This document shows, piece by piece, positions 40,501-53,927 of a stretch of DNA of 64,000 nt (the stretch's first letter is position 1; every line of letters starts with the position of its first letter). The stretch covers positions 7,725,912 through 7,789,911 of the forward strand of contig CM029119.1 of the NCBI GenBank assembly GCA_016859345.1, read 5' to 3'. A program made the translations under genes and the position numbers. Source of the DNA: Istiophorus platypterus. Lineage: Eukaryota > Chordata > Actinopteri > Istiophoriformes > Istiophoridae. The notes under the pieces were generated by a model. That model was not told where the DNA came from. It was given only the letters and a program-made list of their open reading frames with translations, and made no database searches.

Positions 40501-41841
40501 TTTGAGGAAAGAGGAAGCAGGTCTGGGGTCAGATGATGAAGGGCCTGAACCAGTGGCTTGGACTGGAACAGTTGGGATGGTTGGGGTGTCATCATGAAGA
40601 GACAAGGAGCCAAAAGCTGCGAGCGAGAGAGCGAGAGAGAGAGTGAGAGAGGAGAGAAAAAAATGACTGAGGGTGATAATAAATCTAATTATCAAGTCCC
40701 TGTGTCCACTGTGTCCATTTCTGTCATAGCCATTAGAAAAGAATACATTCTTGATACATGGTGTTGCGAAGACGTGTTTGGGACTTGCCATTTTATTCTA
40801 GAGATGAGATGCTTGTTAATCATACCAGTAAAACTTGTTTCAACAGTCATATCAGTATGATTGTTGAAATAAGTTTGTGTCTCTGTATTTTAAAGAGTTG
40901 TTCCTGATCAATATTTAGCCAGATCTGAAAGAAAACAGTTGGAAGCATATAAAAGTTATAACTGATTGTACAGCCAAATCTATACACTTGATCTAAAATG
41001 GAATGATTTCATGTAATTATTTTCATATACATTTTACCCATTGTCTCAGACATTTGGACCCCACTGTAAATATTATGAATGAAATTTTATTCTGAAATTA
41101 TATTTTTGTTAGAGAGATGATACCTGAAAGTAATTTAATGGTAAGTGTGTTTCCAGCTGGAGTGCAAATAGTTTTTTGTCTCATGCAACATCCAATTACT
41201 CAGAAATCAGCAAGACATGTGGTATAAGTGTGTGTATAAAGATTTTCAGTTTCATTAGCTAATCATACATTTAAAATTAGTTATGATGTTCCAGTGGCAG
41301 ACAACTGAAAAATTAGCCAAGAGAACTTACCACCCTGGTCAACTTGGTCGGTTGTGCTGATGTCCAGTTGTGGAGGTGCTGAGGAAGGGAGGGGTGCCGT
41401 ATGTCGAGGCATCCCATTGGACAGCTGAACACCACTTACTTCAGCGACTGGTTGAACTGTGAGATGAGAACACAAAATAAAGAAATATTTTCTTATTTAT
41501 CAGAAAACTTGTATCAGATAAATCCTTTGTTATTCTAGCATAACGATGAACTCAAAGTGAATGTACCTGATTTAGGACCTGAGGTGTAGCTTACTCTGAG
41601 AGGTGAACTGAGAGTGAGGAGAAAGAAAATCAGACATTCACCAATAAAACTTCCAGTATAACATACACATTAACAGCTAGATTTAAACTTGCAACATGGA
41701 TTATTACCGGCGATCAGTCAAAGGGGAAACTGGATGTGCCAAAAAGTCCCAAAGGAATATGGCATCTCCCACTGAAACTACACCCAGTTGATCAGGGGTG
41801 AAGCTCACCTGGCAGATGGGCTGACTGTGGCCTATGAACAT
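31587..41841 (-). other. wdr90: wdr90 coding exons 25-43 (later WD40 propellers, C-terminus)
   Basis: Exons: 41841-41708, 41595-41567, 41456-41331, 40616-40449, 40325-40243, 40159-40057, 39883-39762, 38276-38120, 37955-37765, 37572-37404, 37210-37087, 35728-35557, 34720-34598, 34178-34010, 33603-33485, 32907-32764, 32196-32080, 31950-31866, 31744-31587. For exon 40 two in-frame acceptors exist (CCCCAG at 32908 or TAAG two codons later); I prefer the first because of its pyrimidine tract. Confidence 0.93.
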
Positions 41842-44139
41842 CTGGAACAGAGAAACACATGTTTCAGTTACTACTTACATAAAATAAACTACAAGTAACT
41901 ACTAATGCAATGTTTTACCACGCAACTGTACAATTTTAACTGTTTATTACTTGCACAGTCGGACAGGAATGTTAAAACTAGCTGACTTATGAAGGCACAA
42001 TCACAGAATACAATAAAGGATGCACATGTCCTGTCCAACAGAAAAATAGCTTGTTAGTAGATCAGATTTTATTAGTTGATTAATTAATTAGGTAATTAAC
42101 AAAAAATTGACTAGGAACAACTTTGGTAATAGAGAAATTGTTTTATAATTTTTCAAGCAAAATTACATAAATCCCATTATTTCAGGCTCTAAAATGTGAT
42201 CATTTCTTATTTTTTGGTTTGATGATAGTCAACTGAATACCTGAACAACTGAATTGGGTTTTGGACTGGAGACCAGACATAACATAACATTCCAAAGTGT
42301 CAATTTGCACTTTTGGAAATTATGATTTTTCACTATTTTCTGATAATTATAGATCGAACAGTAAAGAGAATATAAGAGAAAATAATCAGCAGATTAATCA
42401 TTACTGAAAATATTTGTGAGCTGTATCCACACTGTACTTAACTGTTTCACAAGATTTTTAAATTGTAAATCCTATACTTTAAAATGACAGGTTGACATCT
42501 GTGTCAGGGCACTGTGTCAGGGGACTGCATACATTCAGGAAAAAAAGAAATTCATACGTATTTGACATAAACGTGTAAAATAAATAAAGAGAATTTGTAG
42601 CTTACATTTAAATTATTGATACTCATTCCGAAAGATATAAATGATTCAAATGTTGACTACCTGTGAGTTAATATCTAGCTGCATGTTATAATCCCACACT
42701 TTCACAGCATTGTGTCCTGCTGTCAGAAGGAATCGACTGTCCTCACTCACAGCCAGGGACGCGCACTGGTGTTTGTGCACCTTAGAAATCTGTAAGGACG
42801 ACAGAAATCAAAACCATACTCCCACAAGTGGCTAAATATAGGATCAAATAATTGTGTAGAGACAACCTGTACATATCAGAAACTCTTATTCTCTTGTTAC
42901 CATCTCTATTTACAGACATATTTTCCACATTCTTCTACCCCTGAGTTTCTTCTCTGTCAGCTTATGTTGTGTAGTAATACTGACTAGGGAAAGAACTGTA
43001 AAAGCATAATCTTGGACCCTTTCAACAAATAATTCGCTGATGTAGATATTTTAAGACACAACATCAATAGTGTTACCTCTCGGAGAAGACGGCCTGTCTT
43101 AGCGCTCATCCAGAGGATTTTGTTAGTAGATGAGGCCACCAGCAGGTGTTCAGTAGAGGCAGGAGAGAAGCAGACCTTCAGCGCATAATCCAGACTTGGG
43201 CTTTCTACATCCAAAATGCTCACATCTATATGGAGCAACTAGACAAGGATGGCATGAGTCAATGGGACACATAAGAGCGAAGAGTAAGACATAAGAACCT
43301 ACAAAAACATGACTTCCAAAGTCCAGGTGACAATGACAAATTCATTGAACTAGGTGGGGGTATTATTATATTACAATCATTTGGGTTCCTTTTGTGAATA
43401 TCCTCTGTATTGTATAGTTTTTGGAAAAACCCAGAGAAGAGACTCTCACATAAACAAAGGGTGATGCTGCCTCAGTGCTCCTTCAATGAAATCCCATCTT
43501 AATTTACTTGAGCAGAGCAACAAATGGTGCTGAAAGGGGACAATGTACAAGATACCTCATCCAGAGACCGTGCGTCAGCGATGGTGACAATGTACTCAGA
43601 GGGACCAATAAAAGCCAGACAGCGGCTGTCACTGCTCACTGTGAGGGCGTCTGGAGCGCGCTCAGTGCCTCGAGCCACCACATTACCTAGCCAATCAGAT
43701 ACAAATTGAATCTAACAACACTGATGTCAAATATGGCTGCCTGATTAGCTAACTTGTGTTTGTGATCCAAACCAGTAAGCTATTAATAAAACTAAACTTA
43801 TCTCATTGTTTTGTCAATTTCTCGATAATGAAATAACTGCCTAATAACATTTTAGCTTGCATGAAAGTTTTACCATATGATTAAGCTGATTTAAGTACAC
43901 AATGCTGATATGTCCAGTGTATGTTGTACTGTGTTTGTGTGGTGGTTTGTATATGTGTGTACATACATGCAACTTTGATCTCATTGTAATCTTCCTCAGA
44001 GGAGTTGTAAAGTGCAAGAGAGCCCTGAGAGTCAGCACTGTACATGAACTCCCCATCTGGAGAAAAGGCAAGGCCCACCACTTCACCTCTGTGCTGCCTG
44101 TAAGATATATTATATTATAAATATACACATATACACATA

Positions 44140-44194
<55 letters not shown>

Positions 44195-47100
44195 GTATAT
44201 ACACACAAACATATAGAGAAACAAGAACACAATCGCAAATGTGTGTCTTTAATTTCAATGCCAATTTACTAATCTGCTCACTTTATGGTGTATTTTGGGC
44301 CTAGTCCTCCTGTTTGGCAACATCTCAAATCATCATAAGCAATCCATCATTTTGTGCAGCTGGCCTCTAAACGAAACTGGATGAGCTCGGAAGAATTATA
44401 TCTAGTCTTATTTCCCAGTAATTAGATACAACTTGATGTGTCATACTATAGCATATAATAATGACACCCATGCAAACTTTTGGTATCCAGGGCAAAAAAC
44501 AAAAGCCATTGTTTGAGTGCCCTTAGCTTAGACGTACTTCTGTTCAGACAGCAGCTTGGCACTGGCGATGTTGAAGACTCTAATGATGCCAGAGCTGAAG
44601 CCACAAGAGAAGATCTGCTCACTAGGATGGAAGGCCACTGAACAGGGGCTGTCCTCAGACACAAAATCGTACAGCTAAATACAGGAGACAACATAACAGA
44701 TTTTTAGTTCAACAGTAAATAGGTTGATTGTAATGCACTGGTAGTGAAGGCAGTGTACATTTCTTTAGGCCAAAGATACAGACATTAGTGGAGTGGAGTG
44801 CTTTGAAATTTCCTGAAAATCTGCAACACTGAATCCATGAATTAACACTGTGATTCTCACAATGGCAATGATGTTACATAGGGGAAATAGATAATACAGT
44901 ATGAACTGCATGTTTGGTGATCAGTTTTGCAAACAAACCAAGACAATGTTAACAATTAGCTTTCTTTTTCTAAGCTACAAAACAGTTGGACAGGGAACAA
45001 AACCAGAGCCTTGCTCCAAAGGAGAAAGGACAACTGACAAAGAGTCACATAGAATGCCAATGTCTAGTCTTTCTAAAATGAGACTCTGTACATAGACCTG
45101 AGCCATTTGTTTCAACAAATTAAAATACAGATATATATGACATTATGTAGATATTAAAATGATCTCCCTCAAGCCCAGAAATATTGACCTGATGTTGATT
45201 GACCTGTTGTAAAGAATCCATATTCCAAATGCGCACTGTGCCGTCGGAGGAGGCTGTTGTGAGATGCCGACGGATGCCATCCACACTGAAGCCCAGCACA
45301 TTGTCTGTATGTGACCTCATCAGTGTGTTGTAACCACGGCTGCTCACATCAAGGAAACCCAGGTTACCAGTCGAAGTGGCCGCCAGGACCTGAAGGCTGT
45401 CTGATGAGACTGACACCAGGCTCACAGGTCCCTCATGTTCTGGAAAACAATGACATTTGTCTTTGTTGTTCTTCCAATAGATCGTTTGCTCTGTCTTAGG
45501 ATGTGACATATCTCACACATATCTCATATTTGTGGATATGAGTGTCTGTACAGCGTGTATATTTTTTTCTGTTATTTTAAAATAACCTGACTTGTGCTGG
45601 CAAAATGTAGCAAAATTCATGGTACACCAAAGTATAATGCAGCCATTACATTCTTTTACAGGACCCCAAAGAGTGACTGAATTTGAAACTGTGTCCTCAG
45701 TAATTCAGTATTCAGTAATTCACTGACAAAAATTACCTTTAAAAATTATCTTTTAAAGTATGTTTACAGCTTTATATGTTTGAAGGCTTGTAACTTCACT
45801 GCCCTCTGCAGTGATGAAAAATAATTGTTATGAATGTTTATGGTACAGCTAAATAGGCTGAGAAATCATTAAAGATTGTGTGAAAGCCAGCGGTTTCTCT
45901 GAGGCAGCCCATGCAAATCTTATGCCAGTTGGCAACATGTGATATTAGCAGGGTTATTCTTTTAATTGTATTGAAAATTCAAAAATTGTGTGAAACTCCA
46001 GACTCTAGACTGTCATTCAGAGCAGATGCAACTTGTGACTTCACCCTGTTCACTAGAAAATTGCTATCTAAACCTGATGAGCTTAGATCATGTCATGGTC
46101 TGTTGAGGGGGACTGTCAGCTATTATTAGTTTGATGCAGGTAAATGTAATGCCATGCCCCACTGTGCCTACCAGCCTCCAGGAATATGGCAGAAAAATCA
46201 AGGGGCCAGAGACGCAGGAAGCCATCTTCAGAGCCCGTGGCACAAAATGATGACGACACACTGATGCTGTTGATGGCAATGCCTGGACCTGACACACACA
46301 CACAAACACACACACACAGATAGACACACGCACACAGACACACACAGAGACACACCTCAATATCCTCACAGGCTCTTTACAAAGTTTTTTCTCTCTACCC
46401 AACCTCTGCCTCAGGCTACTAAATAACGAACATTTTCTCTACCCAGCTAATTTCAGACCAACCTTTGTTAAAAGTCCATTTCTCCCTGCGATCTGCATGC
46501 TGCTGCTGTGCAGGCAACAGCATCCTCACATTTCTAATAACAACTCTGCTGTAGTCGATCTCAAAGATATGGCCACTCCGACTGCTGGCAAATCTATTGG
46601 AAGACAGTCAAAGAGGGAAAATAGTAATATTTTAATAATAACATTTTCAGTGTATGTGGATCAGATTTTTACTTCTTCCAATACTAAGCAAACCCTGATG
46701 TTTTAAGTGACCTGTTTTCTCACTCACAGTGTTCGATCATCAAGATGCTGGGTGGAGGAGTTTCCCTCCTCAAAGGCCACATCAGTGAAGTCCAGTGAGT
46801 GGTATTCACCCAGGTTTATTGGACAGGAGCGTAGTGAACCATTCCGTACTCGCCACAGACGAATATTGTCACGACCACATGACACCATCCTAAAAACAAC
46901 ACACTTATACATTAACCCTTGGACTCAGATTCTAGTTTACTGACTTTCTCGACACATCCTTCTACACAGCTCCGAGGGATGTGAATGCCAGAGATCTAAC
47001 TGATATTCCTCGAGGGATCCCTGAGCACTGTGGGATTCTGCAGACCACAGACCACAGAGCTTCCTTGCTGTCACTGCAAATTGCCTTACGTACCATCCAT

Positions 47101-50100
47101 GAATCATATTATTCTAATGTGACATTCCAAAGTCCTCATTTCATAAACAATGATATTCATAGGACTTTAGGTGGTGGAATCCTTGTCACAGCTTTTTAGC
47201 CTTTAACTGTATCTGGTCTTTCAATGTTGTTTCACTACAGGAATCTATTCCCTCCTCATATTTGTGTTGGTTCAACTACTGACTATTATTTACTGACCAA
47301 CCAGCTGTTATTCATCATGAGTCTTAAAGAGTGTAATGACTCAACCAGTCACTATTAGAGAACTTCATCCTATTAAGTAAGTACCCATTGAGACAGTATT
47401 GCCTTTCGATATCTCCATGCATATATATTGTGTAAATATTTTTGATAAATATCAGTGCCTATGAAGTTTCTAAGAATTAAGAGTGGAAACTTATTGCCTG
47501 AAAAAAAAATCCATTGTATATATTCACTACAGGCATCTAGCATGACATGATATCATATATACAGATTATGTAATGTGTGGATCATTGGCTTTTAATCTTA
47601 GAAGATATGGGGAAGCGCACCTGTGTTATTAACATTTACTCTTACCAGATCAACAGATGGAAGGACTTATACACAAACATGATCTCAAATTAGCAAACAT
47701 GCATGGCTGTCTGGGGAAAAAAAAAAGTACAAGCACAGGAACAAGGTTACCTTGTATCATCAAAGAAGGCAACCTTCATGGTGTGAATGTCCACATCTGT
47801 GTGTGCTTTGGCTAAGATGGTCACTTCTCCACCTTTACTAACGTTCAGAGTATTCCACACCACCACCATCTAAGAAAGGTTCAATTAGGGCAGCAAACAG
47901 AAACAGTAAGCCTGCAGATTTGCTGAGTGATATACTTTAATAAGGAGAACAATTCATAGCATGTCATTTAAAATTATAACTACATGTGTCAGTCAAAGTG
48001 ATGATGTGATGCTTAGCATTTTTTCATCTAGATTTAATGATACCCATAGCTCTCTCTACAGATTCTGAGTGCAGCTAGTAGTAATTGCCCTTACACATAA
48101 ATAGGAAAATAAGCCCTGTGATTTTCATGTAGGAAAATTTGCTTTCATGGCACTTACTGTTTTATTGTGGCTGTCTTTACCCACTCCACAGAGAATACCA
48201 CCACTGTATGAGAAACTTCCAGATGGGAAGAGATGAACAAAAAGGAGAACATTAATAGGGTGAGCAGCATTCAACATAGGCTTAGACTCCAGGGTTCAGG
48301 TAAAATAACTGTGTACATGAGTGCACGTGTGTATGTAGTTGGTTACCTAAGAGAGGATAATGAATGCGCGTGAATCCTGAACATGGCCAGACAATTTCCT
48401 TTGTTGTAATTCCATAGTCGAACTACACTATAATTGCCAGTTTGTGCTGAGGCCAGCAGCGTCGTGTTGCCATTAAAAGCTAGTGTAGACACCTACAGAG
48501 AGAACACACATGGCAAGAATTTAATATATATTACAAAAACATAGAAATACAGAAAAGGCTTTCTCTTTACTCGATGCAATCGCATTAGAAGGCCAGGAAT
48601 CAAGTGAATGCAAATATCTTACTTAGGAAGCTGCCAGAATCAAGTAGGCCATCCAACACATTGGAAGAGATTCTGCTGCAGGGATAGCATAACATATCAG
48701 AGCTCATTTACCTTATCAGTGTGGCCGATGAAGAATCTCTGGTGGTTAGAGGATATCTTCATGGAGACGATAATTGCATGACACGGATATACCACTGCAT
48801 CCCCTGATTTGGTCCACAGGGCCTGCAGTGTAACACAGTACAAACATTAAACCTCTCTCAGTCCTTTATTTAATGCATTCTATCTATCCTAGACCTTGGA
48901 AACCACAATGTATATGAAGCCAGCCTGTTAATGATTTAAATTTTAATAAGCATACATATTTAGCAGTGGCTCCTCCAAAGCCGATGATTCGACTCAGCCT
49001 GAGAATCGGGTCTGGGAGCAGCTTCTATTAAGGAGAGCCGAAAAAGGAGATACAAAGATTTTGTAATGACCTCTTAAATCTTGGCTGCTCTCATTTCATT
49101 CTCCATTGTTCTCATCTCCTACCTGCTGTTTGGTTTCTTTGGATGATGACAGAGGGACAGGATGTGGAACAGGACTGCAAACAAACTAGGAATATAACAA
49201 CATCAACAGCAATTTTTTAGTGCCACAACAAAACTATACAAAAATGCATCATTTAGAAAAGGAAAAGCATTGAACTGAACATGATGTATAAAAGAGAGAG
49301 AAATGTGAAATATAATTGGTTTTCTTATTCTTTTAAGCTTGACTGAATGTACAGTCCAACAATATGAACCTTCACCTCTTCTTCACTTTCCTCCCCATGG
49401 CTGCTGAAGGCGTCCTCAGGATGGACAAAGACATGAATTCCATTGTCATTATAATCATAGGGTCGCGTGGATTTGAGCGGTTGGGGGCTGAAGCATGTGG
49501 ACTCCCGCTGCTGCTGGTCATCATTATGGCAAAGCGAGCCAACAGTCCGGTAAGTGGAAACTACACCCAGCTCAGGTAAGTCATTCACCATAGGGTTTTG
49601 ATTCTTTGGGAGCTGAGAAGGCAGAGGCAAAAAAATGAGAAAATAAAAATAGCAGCCTCTAAGAAAACTATATTCTCAATTCAAAGGCTCATCTCAGCCA
49701 TTTGTCATACTTCCCAAAAAAAACCCATAAAACTAAGTGAAATCACAAGGGCTTGATAAAAGGTACTAAATGTTATCAGCCTTACTGATTTTGGGGTGGT
49801 GATCTGCTGGATGAGGGACACACGGTCATGAATTGGTTTGCTGAACTTGACACAGCAGGACTCCTCTTTAAAGGGAGAGCCTGGGAAAAACAGGGGTATT
49901 AAAGTCAGTCATCTCCCATACATTTCTATTAGGAATAGCTAAAAGTGTGTAGGCTAAAGGAAAAATTTATTATAAATACAAGCATAATTTGTTTCTGTTG
50001 CAGAAAGATGAAACATTTATTAGAACTTCTTGTAAAAGTATGTGGGAAAAAATAAACTCTTTACATTTTTTGAGGACAACCCCCCCAAAAAAATTTATAC

Positions 50101-53088
50101 CCAAAGAACATAGCAAAAAAGTGCAGTAAAAAGCTTTCAATACTGTATGATCAGAATGATGAGCAGTGTGATACTTCATCACTTACTGGCCTTAGGCCTT
50201 GGATTGCCTTTTTGAATGGAGTCAAACGGTAACTTGGTTCCTTCTGAGGGAAACCTGTTGGGGTAGGAAAAGATAAGAGACTCCATAGCAGTACACTGTG
50301 ATAAAGCGGTTAACTGTAGTTTTCTTAAAACTAAATAACGGACGCATATTACTTTTTACAACTGGTGTTTTTAGCGTCTGTAATAAGCAAAAATAAGTAA
50401 GTATAATAAAGTAAAAATCCCCCTTAATATACTCTTCTATAGCTGCATGATGACATGTTATCAACCTGAGCATTGAAATATTATTTTGTGAATGTTGTAT
50501 TTCAAATCTTTTCTGCTCCCACATCATTCCATCTCATGACTTATTACATTTTCATGAATGATTTTCTTCCTGTATGATTGTTTAAAAGAGGATAATCCTA
50601 ATCACTTTACAACAAAACATTACATTTAGTGTGTGCAGAAACATGGTTCCAGAGGGGATGTTGCATTTAAAAGAATGCCAATTGTGCACTTTCTGTTCTC
50701 TGGTGAAGTAACCATACTTAATATAATCATAGAGGTCATGCCAGGAGCCTCCCTTGGGCACAGGGAATGACATGTCTCTGGGCATGGGACCTGTTCCCTC
50801 AGACGATGCCAGACCCATCAGCTTGGCTTCAATGAAGGAAACTCCTTTTGAAAGAGAAAATCAAAAAGGAGATGAAAAGGTGGTATTTAACCATGGCAGA
50901 TGTTTTGTCCTTGAATTGAGTGGTTTGGATAAGCAGGGGTTTAAGATTGACAGGGCTCTTTGAGGCTTTAGTAAATAAACCATATTTTTAAAGTCTGTGA
51001 CACCAAAAAACACTGTCTTCATTTTTACTATGTTGAAGTGTCCTTTAAAGAAGAGCACTGGTACTTTTTTGCTTTTCTCTTATTAATCAATCAACATCAC
51101 CCATTAACCAGAACAAAGCTAAAAATACAGCAATAGATTTGGGTGAAATTGATCTCACTCAGCTGAGTCTCACCTGGATCTAGCAGCAGGTCACTTGTAA
51201 ACATGTTTTTCACTGCCATGTTGGCACAAAGCTTGATGCTCTTCAGGTGCCTGTAGCAACGGTTGAGGTAGACAGAGAGTGTGTACTGTAGATCCAGCAT
51301 CAGACAGGTCCAACGCACCGAAGAGGGGGCTGGACCCACCAAACCTGGAGTGCATAAAAATAATTAAAGCCAGTACTGCTAGGTTATTTGTATTTAATAC
51401 AAGAGTACAGTGTACTATCAGTAGTGATTAATGAAAAACAAATGCATTTGAACAATTGCTCATGTCTCTATAAGTATGACTGCATGTGTGTGCATGTATT
51501 TTACCATGTCTTGCGGATTTGGCTGTGCTGTCATAGACTGAATCCTTTGCAGCTCCGCATAGGAAAGGAAACTGAAGCCAGGTAGCAGTGGACTTGAACT
51601 CTTTGAACATGTTAGAAAAGGAGATGCGAATCACCTGGCCCTCCTACACATCACAGCACAGAGAGAGCGAGAGATGGAAAATGTTTTCTTATCAACTTTA
51701 ATCACTGAGATCTTCACTTGCACCACATAAGTGGAATTTATATTAGATAAAGCTTGAATATTTCACAACTAGGCAAGTTGCTAGGACTTTCTTTTCAACA
51801 GTAATAAATTGCCAACATCTACACTACATACAGTACCACCCAGTGTCTGAGGTCATCACACGATAAGTGGCAGGCATTAAAGTACTGCTTGAATATGAGC
51901 ATTAATCTATCTATTATAAATAAATTAGAACAAAGAGTTCCATAAAGTGTAAATAGAGTAACTTTAAATTAACATAATTTGATGGTATATAATTAAAGAA
52001 TGTGTAGAGCGTTTACTCCCAATTCAGAATTTCAATTAGATATAAAAACAAACACATTAAAAAGCACACTTTGAAACGTCAAAGAACTACAATAAAAGCC
52101 TATAAGACAGAGCTCAAAATAAACTCAAGTCATAAAAATGTATATACGAGAATAAAATGTCTCGTTAAATGATAGTTCAATTAGATAGGAGAGATACATC
52201 AATACTCTTGACTTCATCACATATACATATTAGCACGATGATCCAATATGACTGGGTCCGATACCTCCGCAGCAACATCCAGGTGGACCACAAAGTATTT
52301 GCCAGGACTGGGCCTGAAGAGAAGGTAGAAGTAGCGCCCTATCAGCCCCAGGGACTGGTTGCTGTTCTTGGGTACCAGGATGTAGCTATTGGCTGGAACG
52401 GGGCCCCTGATTCGGTACACTGAACACTTCAGTGTCTTGTCCTAGGAGGTGTCATGGAGAGTTTAGATAAATACACTAACTTTGGTGTCAATACTGATAC
52501 TTAAAAGTGATACACCACCCAAAAAAATCAGTCTTATGGAGAAAGGAAATCTTCCCCCTCTGCAGGCTTGAAAGTTGGCCAGGACTGAGAAAATAGCAGT
52601 TTTATTTACACGAAACATATCACTAAACACCACCGGTTTGAATTAGCTGACACGAAATTAAAACATAGATGCATCTCTGCCTTACAAAACCGAACAAGGC
52701 TGACGACAAACAAGCATCCACCGCTCAAGCCCACATCTCTGACACTCAAAACATAGTTTGGGGTTCAAATAAAACCTTAAACATCACAACGATTGCAGCA
52801 ACCAAGTTACCGTGTACGTTGACACGTCCCCCTGTTTTGTAGACCTTCTCCAGTCTTCGACTCTGACATGTTTGAATATGTTGACATAAGGATGCTGCCA
52901 ACCTGCGAAGTCGAAACGGGATCAGCAACAGCGAGACTCCACAGAAATGGGTGAATTAACTCAATAACTTAAAGGCATTAACTGCTCCCGCGCGGTCTCT
53001 CGTATAGTCTCTGCTCTCGTGTGTGATCTATCTATAAAAAGCGATTTTAATTAAAAGCTTTTCAGTTCGTTTTACCTTTGGAGGCCAT
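31587..53088 (-). CDS. wdr90: WD repeat-containing protein 90 (POC16), complete, 43 coding exons
   Basis: Every exon junction has usable splice sites and consistent phase, giving 5,514 nt and 1,837 aa (human WDR90 is about 1,750). It begins MASKGWQHPYVNIFKHVRVE and ends NEILLWEVRGL, matching the human ends. Residues 2 to about 200 form the CFA20-type domain (formerly DUF667) that binds microtubules. From about 395 to the end are many WD40 repeats forming tandem propellers, for example GSEDGFLRLWPLDF, SSDGTVRIWNMDSL and CSEDGSVRVWSALS. A low-complexity Pro/Ser linker lies around exons 26-28. WDR90/POC16 is part of the centriole inner wall, recruits inner-scaffold proteins and is needed for centriole integrity and ciliogenesis. 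Exon coordinates are in the three following entries. The first coding exon has only 13 nt and exon 26 only 29 nt, both fixed by phase. Confidence 0.97.
35171..35330 (+). mobile_element. tRNA-derived SINE in wdr90 intron 36
   Basis: A tRNA-like head has an A box (TGGCCGAGCGGTTA, 35182-35195) and a B box (GGGTTCAAAT, 35226-35235). A unique tail follows (GGACCTTTGTTGAATGTGGT, then pyrimidine-rich DNA and CAGTAAAGG...AAAAAATGCC). This is the layout of common teleost tRNA-SINEs. It lies antisense within intron 36 and is not a functional tRNA: the arms do not fold properly. Confidence 0.8.
42060..42420 (-). mobile_element. Dispersed teleost repeat, MITE-like (copy 3), wdr90 intron 24
   Basis: Minus-strand relative of the element at 13,470-13,801. 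Ends read TTAGTTGATTAATTAATTAG and AATCAGCAGATTAATCATTA. Inner landmarks are ATTGGGTTTTGGACTGGAGA and GATTTTTCACTATTTTCTGA. It is intact in length but diverged, with no coding content. Confidence 0.65.
44142..44191 (+). repeat. (CA)n microsatellite in wdr90 intron 20
   Basis: About 25 uninterrupted CA units directly upstream (in transcript sense) of exon 21, about 45 nt from its acceptor. On the transcript it reads (TG)n. Confidence 0.95.
46289..46355 (+). repeat. CA-rich microsatellite in wdr90 intron 17
   Basis: Imperfect CACACA/CAGA/CACG tract abutting the acceptor of exon 18. On the transcript the GT-rich tract ends in ...GTGTGTCAG|GT, so it occupies the position of the pyrimidine tract. 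Confidence 0.85.
51174..53088 (-). other. wdr90: wdr90 coding exons 1-5 (CFA20-like domain)
   Basis: Exons 53088-53076, 52902-52811, 52441-52265, 51643-51505 and 51344-51174 encode the conserved N-terminal module. Marker segments are VEDWRRSTKQGDVSTYT, GLIGRYFYLLFRPSPGKYFV and MFKEFKSTATWLQFPF, all nearly identical in human WDR90. The initiator ATG sits in a 13-nt coding piece ending at a GTAAAA donor. Confidence 0.95.
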
Positions 53089-53927
53089 TGATAGCGAACA
53101 ACCCAAACGGGGAATCCAGCTTATGTCTCAGTCTTGCTGTGACTTGTTCAAGTCCACGGTGGCTTAGCTAGCACACGGTTGAAAGGCTGGGACGCTCCCT
53201 CTTGTTTCCGCGGTAATTAAAACGATTAAAAACGTTTTTTTACATCGTTATGAGACACAAGGTTTTGTCCATTTCTTCCAGCCGCCAAGTAAACAACAGT
53301 TTTGACTTGACACCGGGCGCCTACCGCGGCATTTATATCCTTCCCGCTCCAAACTCCGCCGTTGCCAACGACAGCACGACGCTGTTGACGTGCGTTTCTC
53401 TCTTGGAATTCTGGGTAATGAAGTTCAAGGACCGGAATCAGTACAGAGGAGAACCTGTGGCATTTTGAAGCTGTGAACTTCCTCCAAAGTTATGTTGCAA
53501 TGACGACACTGCATATGTTTCTTGCAGATATTAACTTTACAGTTTGAAGTTTACAATACTTGAGTTTCTGTTGATGTATTGTTTTTGTTCACTAACCTAC
53601 TGTTCATTCTACCAATCTGTCACATAAACTCATAAAACAATTACCTCAACCACGGCTTTCTTAGAAAATTAATGACCCATCAGGCATTACATATATACTT
53701 CTTCCCTCAAAAAGAGTCAATATAAACAAATATGCATTCAATTAATATACTCCATTTTTATCGTTTACTTAAAGATGTCTTAAATGATCACAGTCACTTA
53801 TTTACATATTAACAGTTTCACAATTTAAAACTTACTATAAATATACAATGATAACTTATTCACAACTTTACATATTCAAAATAAACCACATATAATCTTA
53901 AAATTTACAGTGAATGCAACAACGTAT
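53089..53927. other. wdr90 promoter side and gcgr 3' flank
   Basis: The DNA just upstream of the wdr90 ATG (53,090-53,470) is GC-richer and probably holds its promoter and leader. The rest up to the gcgr stop is AT-rich and would be gcgr 3' UTR. A 72-codon plus-strand frame at 53250-53468 shows no family similarity and is taken as chance. Confidence 0.45.

Larger units (their letters stand above)
42661..50844 (-). other. wdr90: wdr90 coding exons 6-24 (linker and first WD40 propellers)
   Basis: Exons: 50844-50718, 50254-50187, 49880-49786, 49612-49376, 49185-49123, 49024-48956, 48822-48712, 48492-48347, 48215-48158, 47869-47751, 46889-46728, 46593-46463, 46288-46172, 45439-45204, 44674-44538, 44097-43967, 43686-43556, 43238-43077, 42789-42661. 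Exons 8-10 encode a variable, Ser/Asp/Glu-rich linker. From exon 11 (LLPDPILRLSRIIGFGG) the WD40 region begins. Confidence 0.93.
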
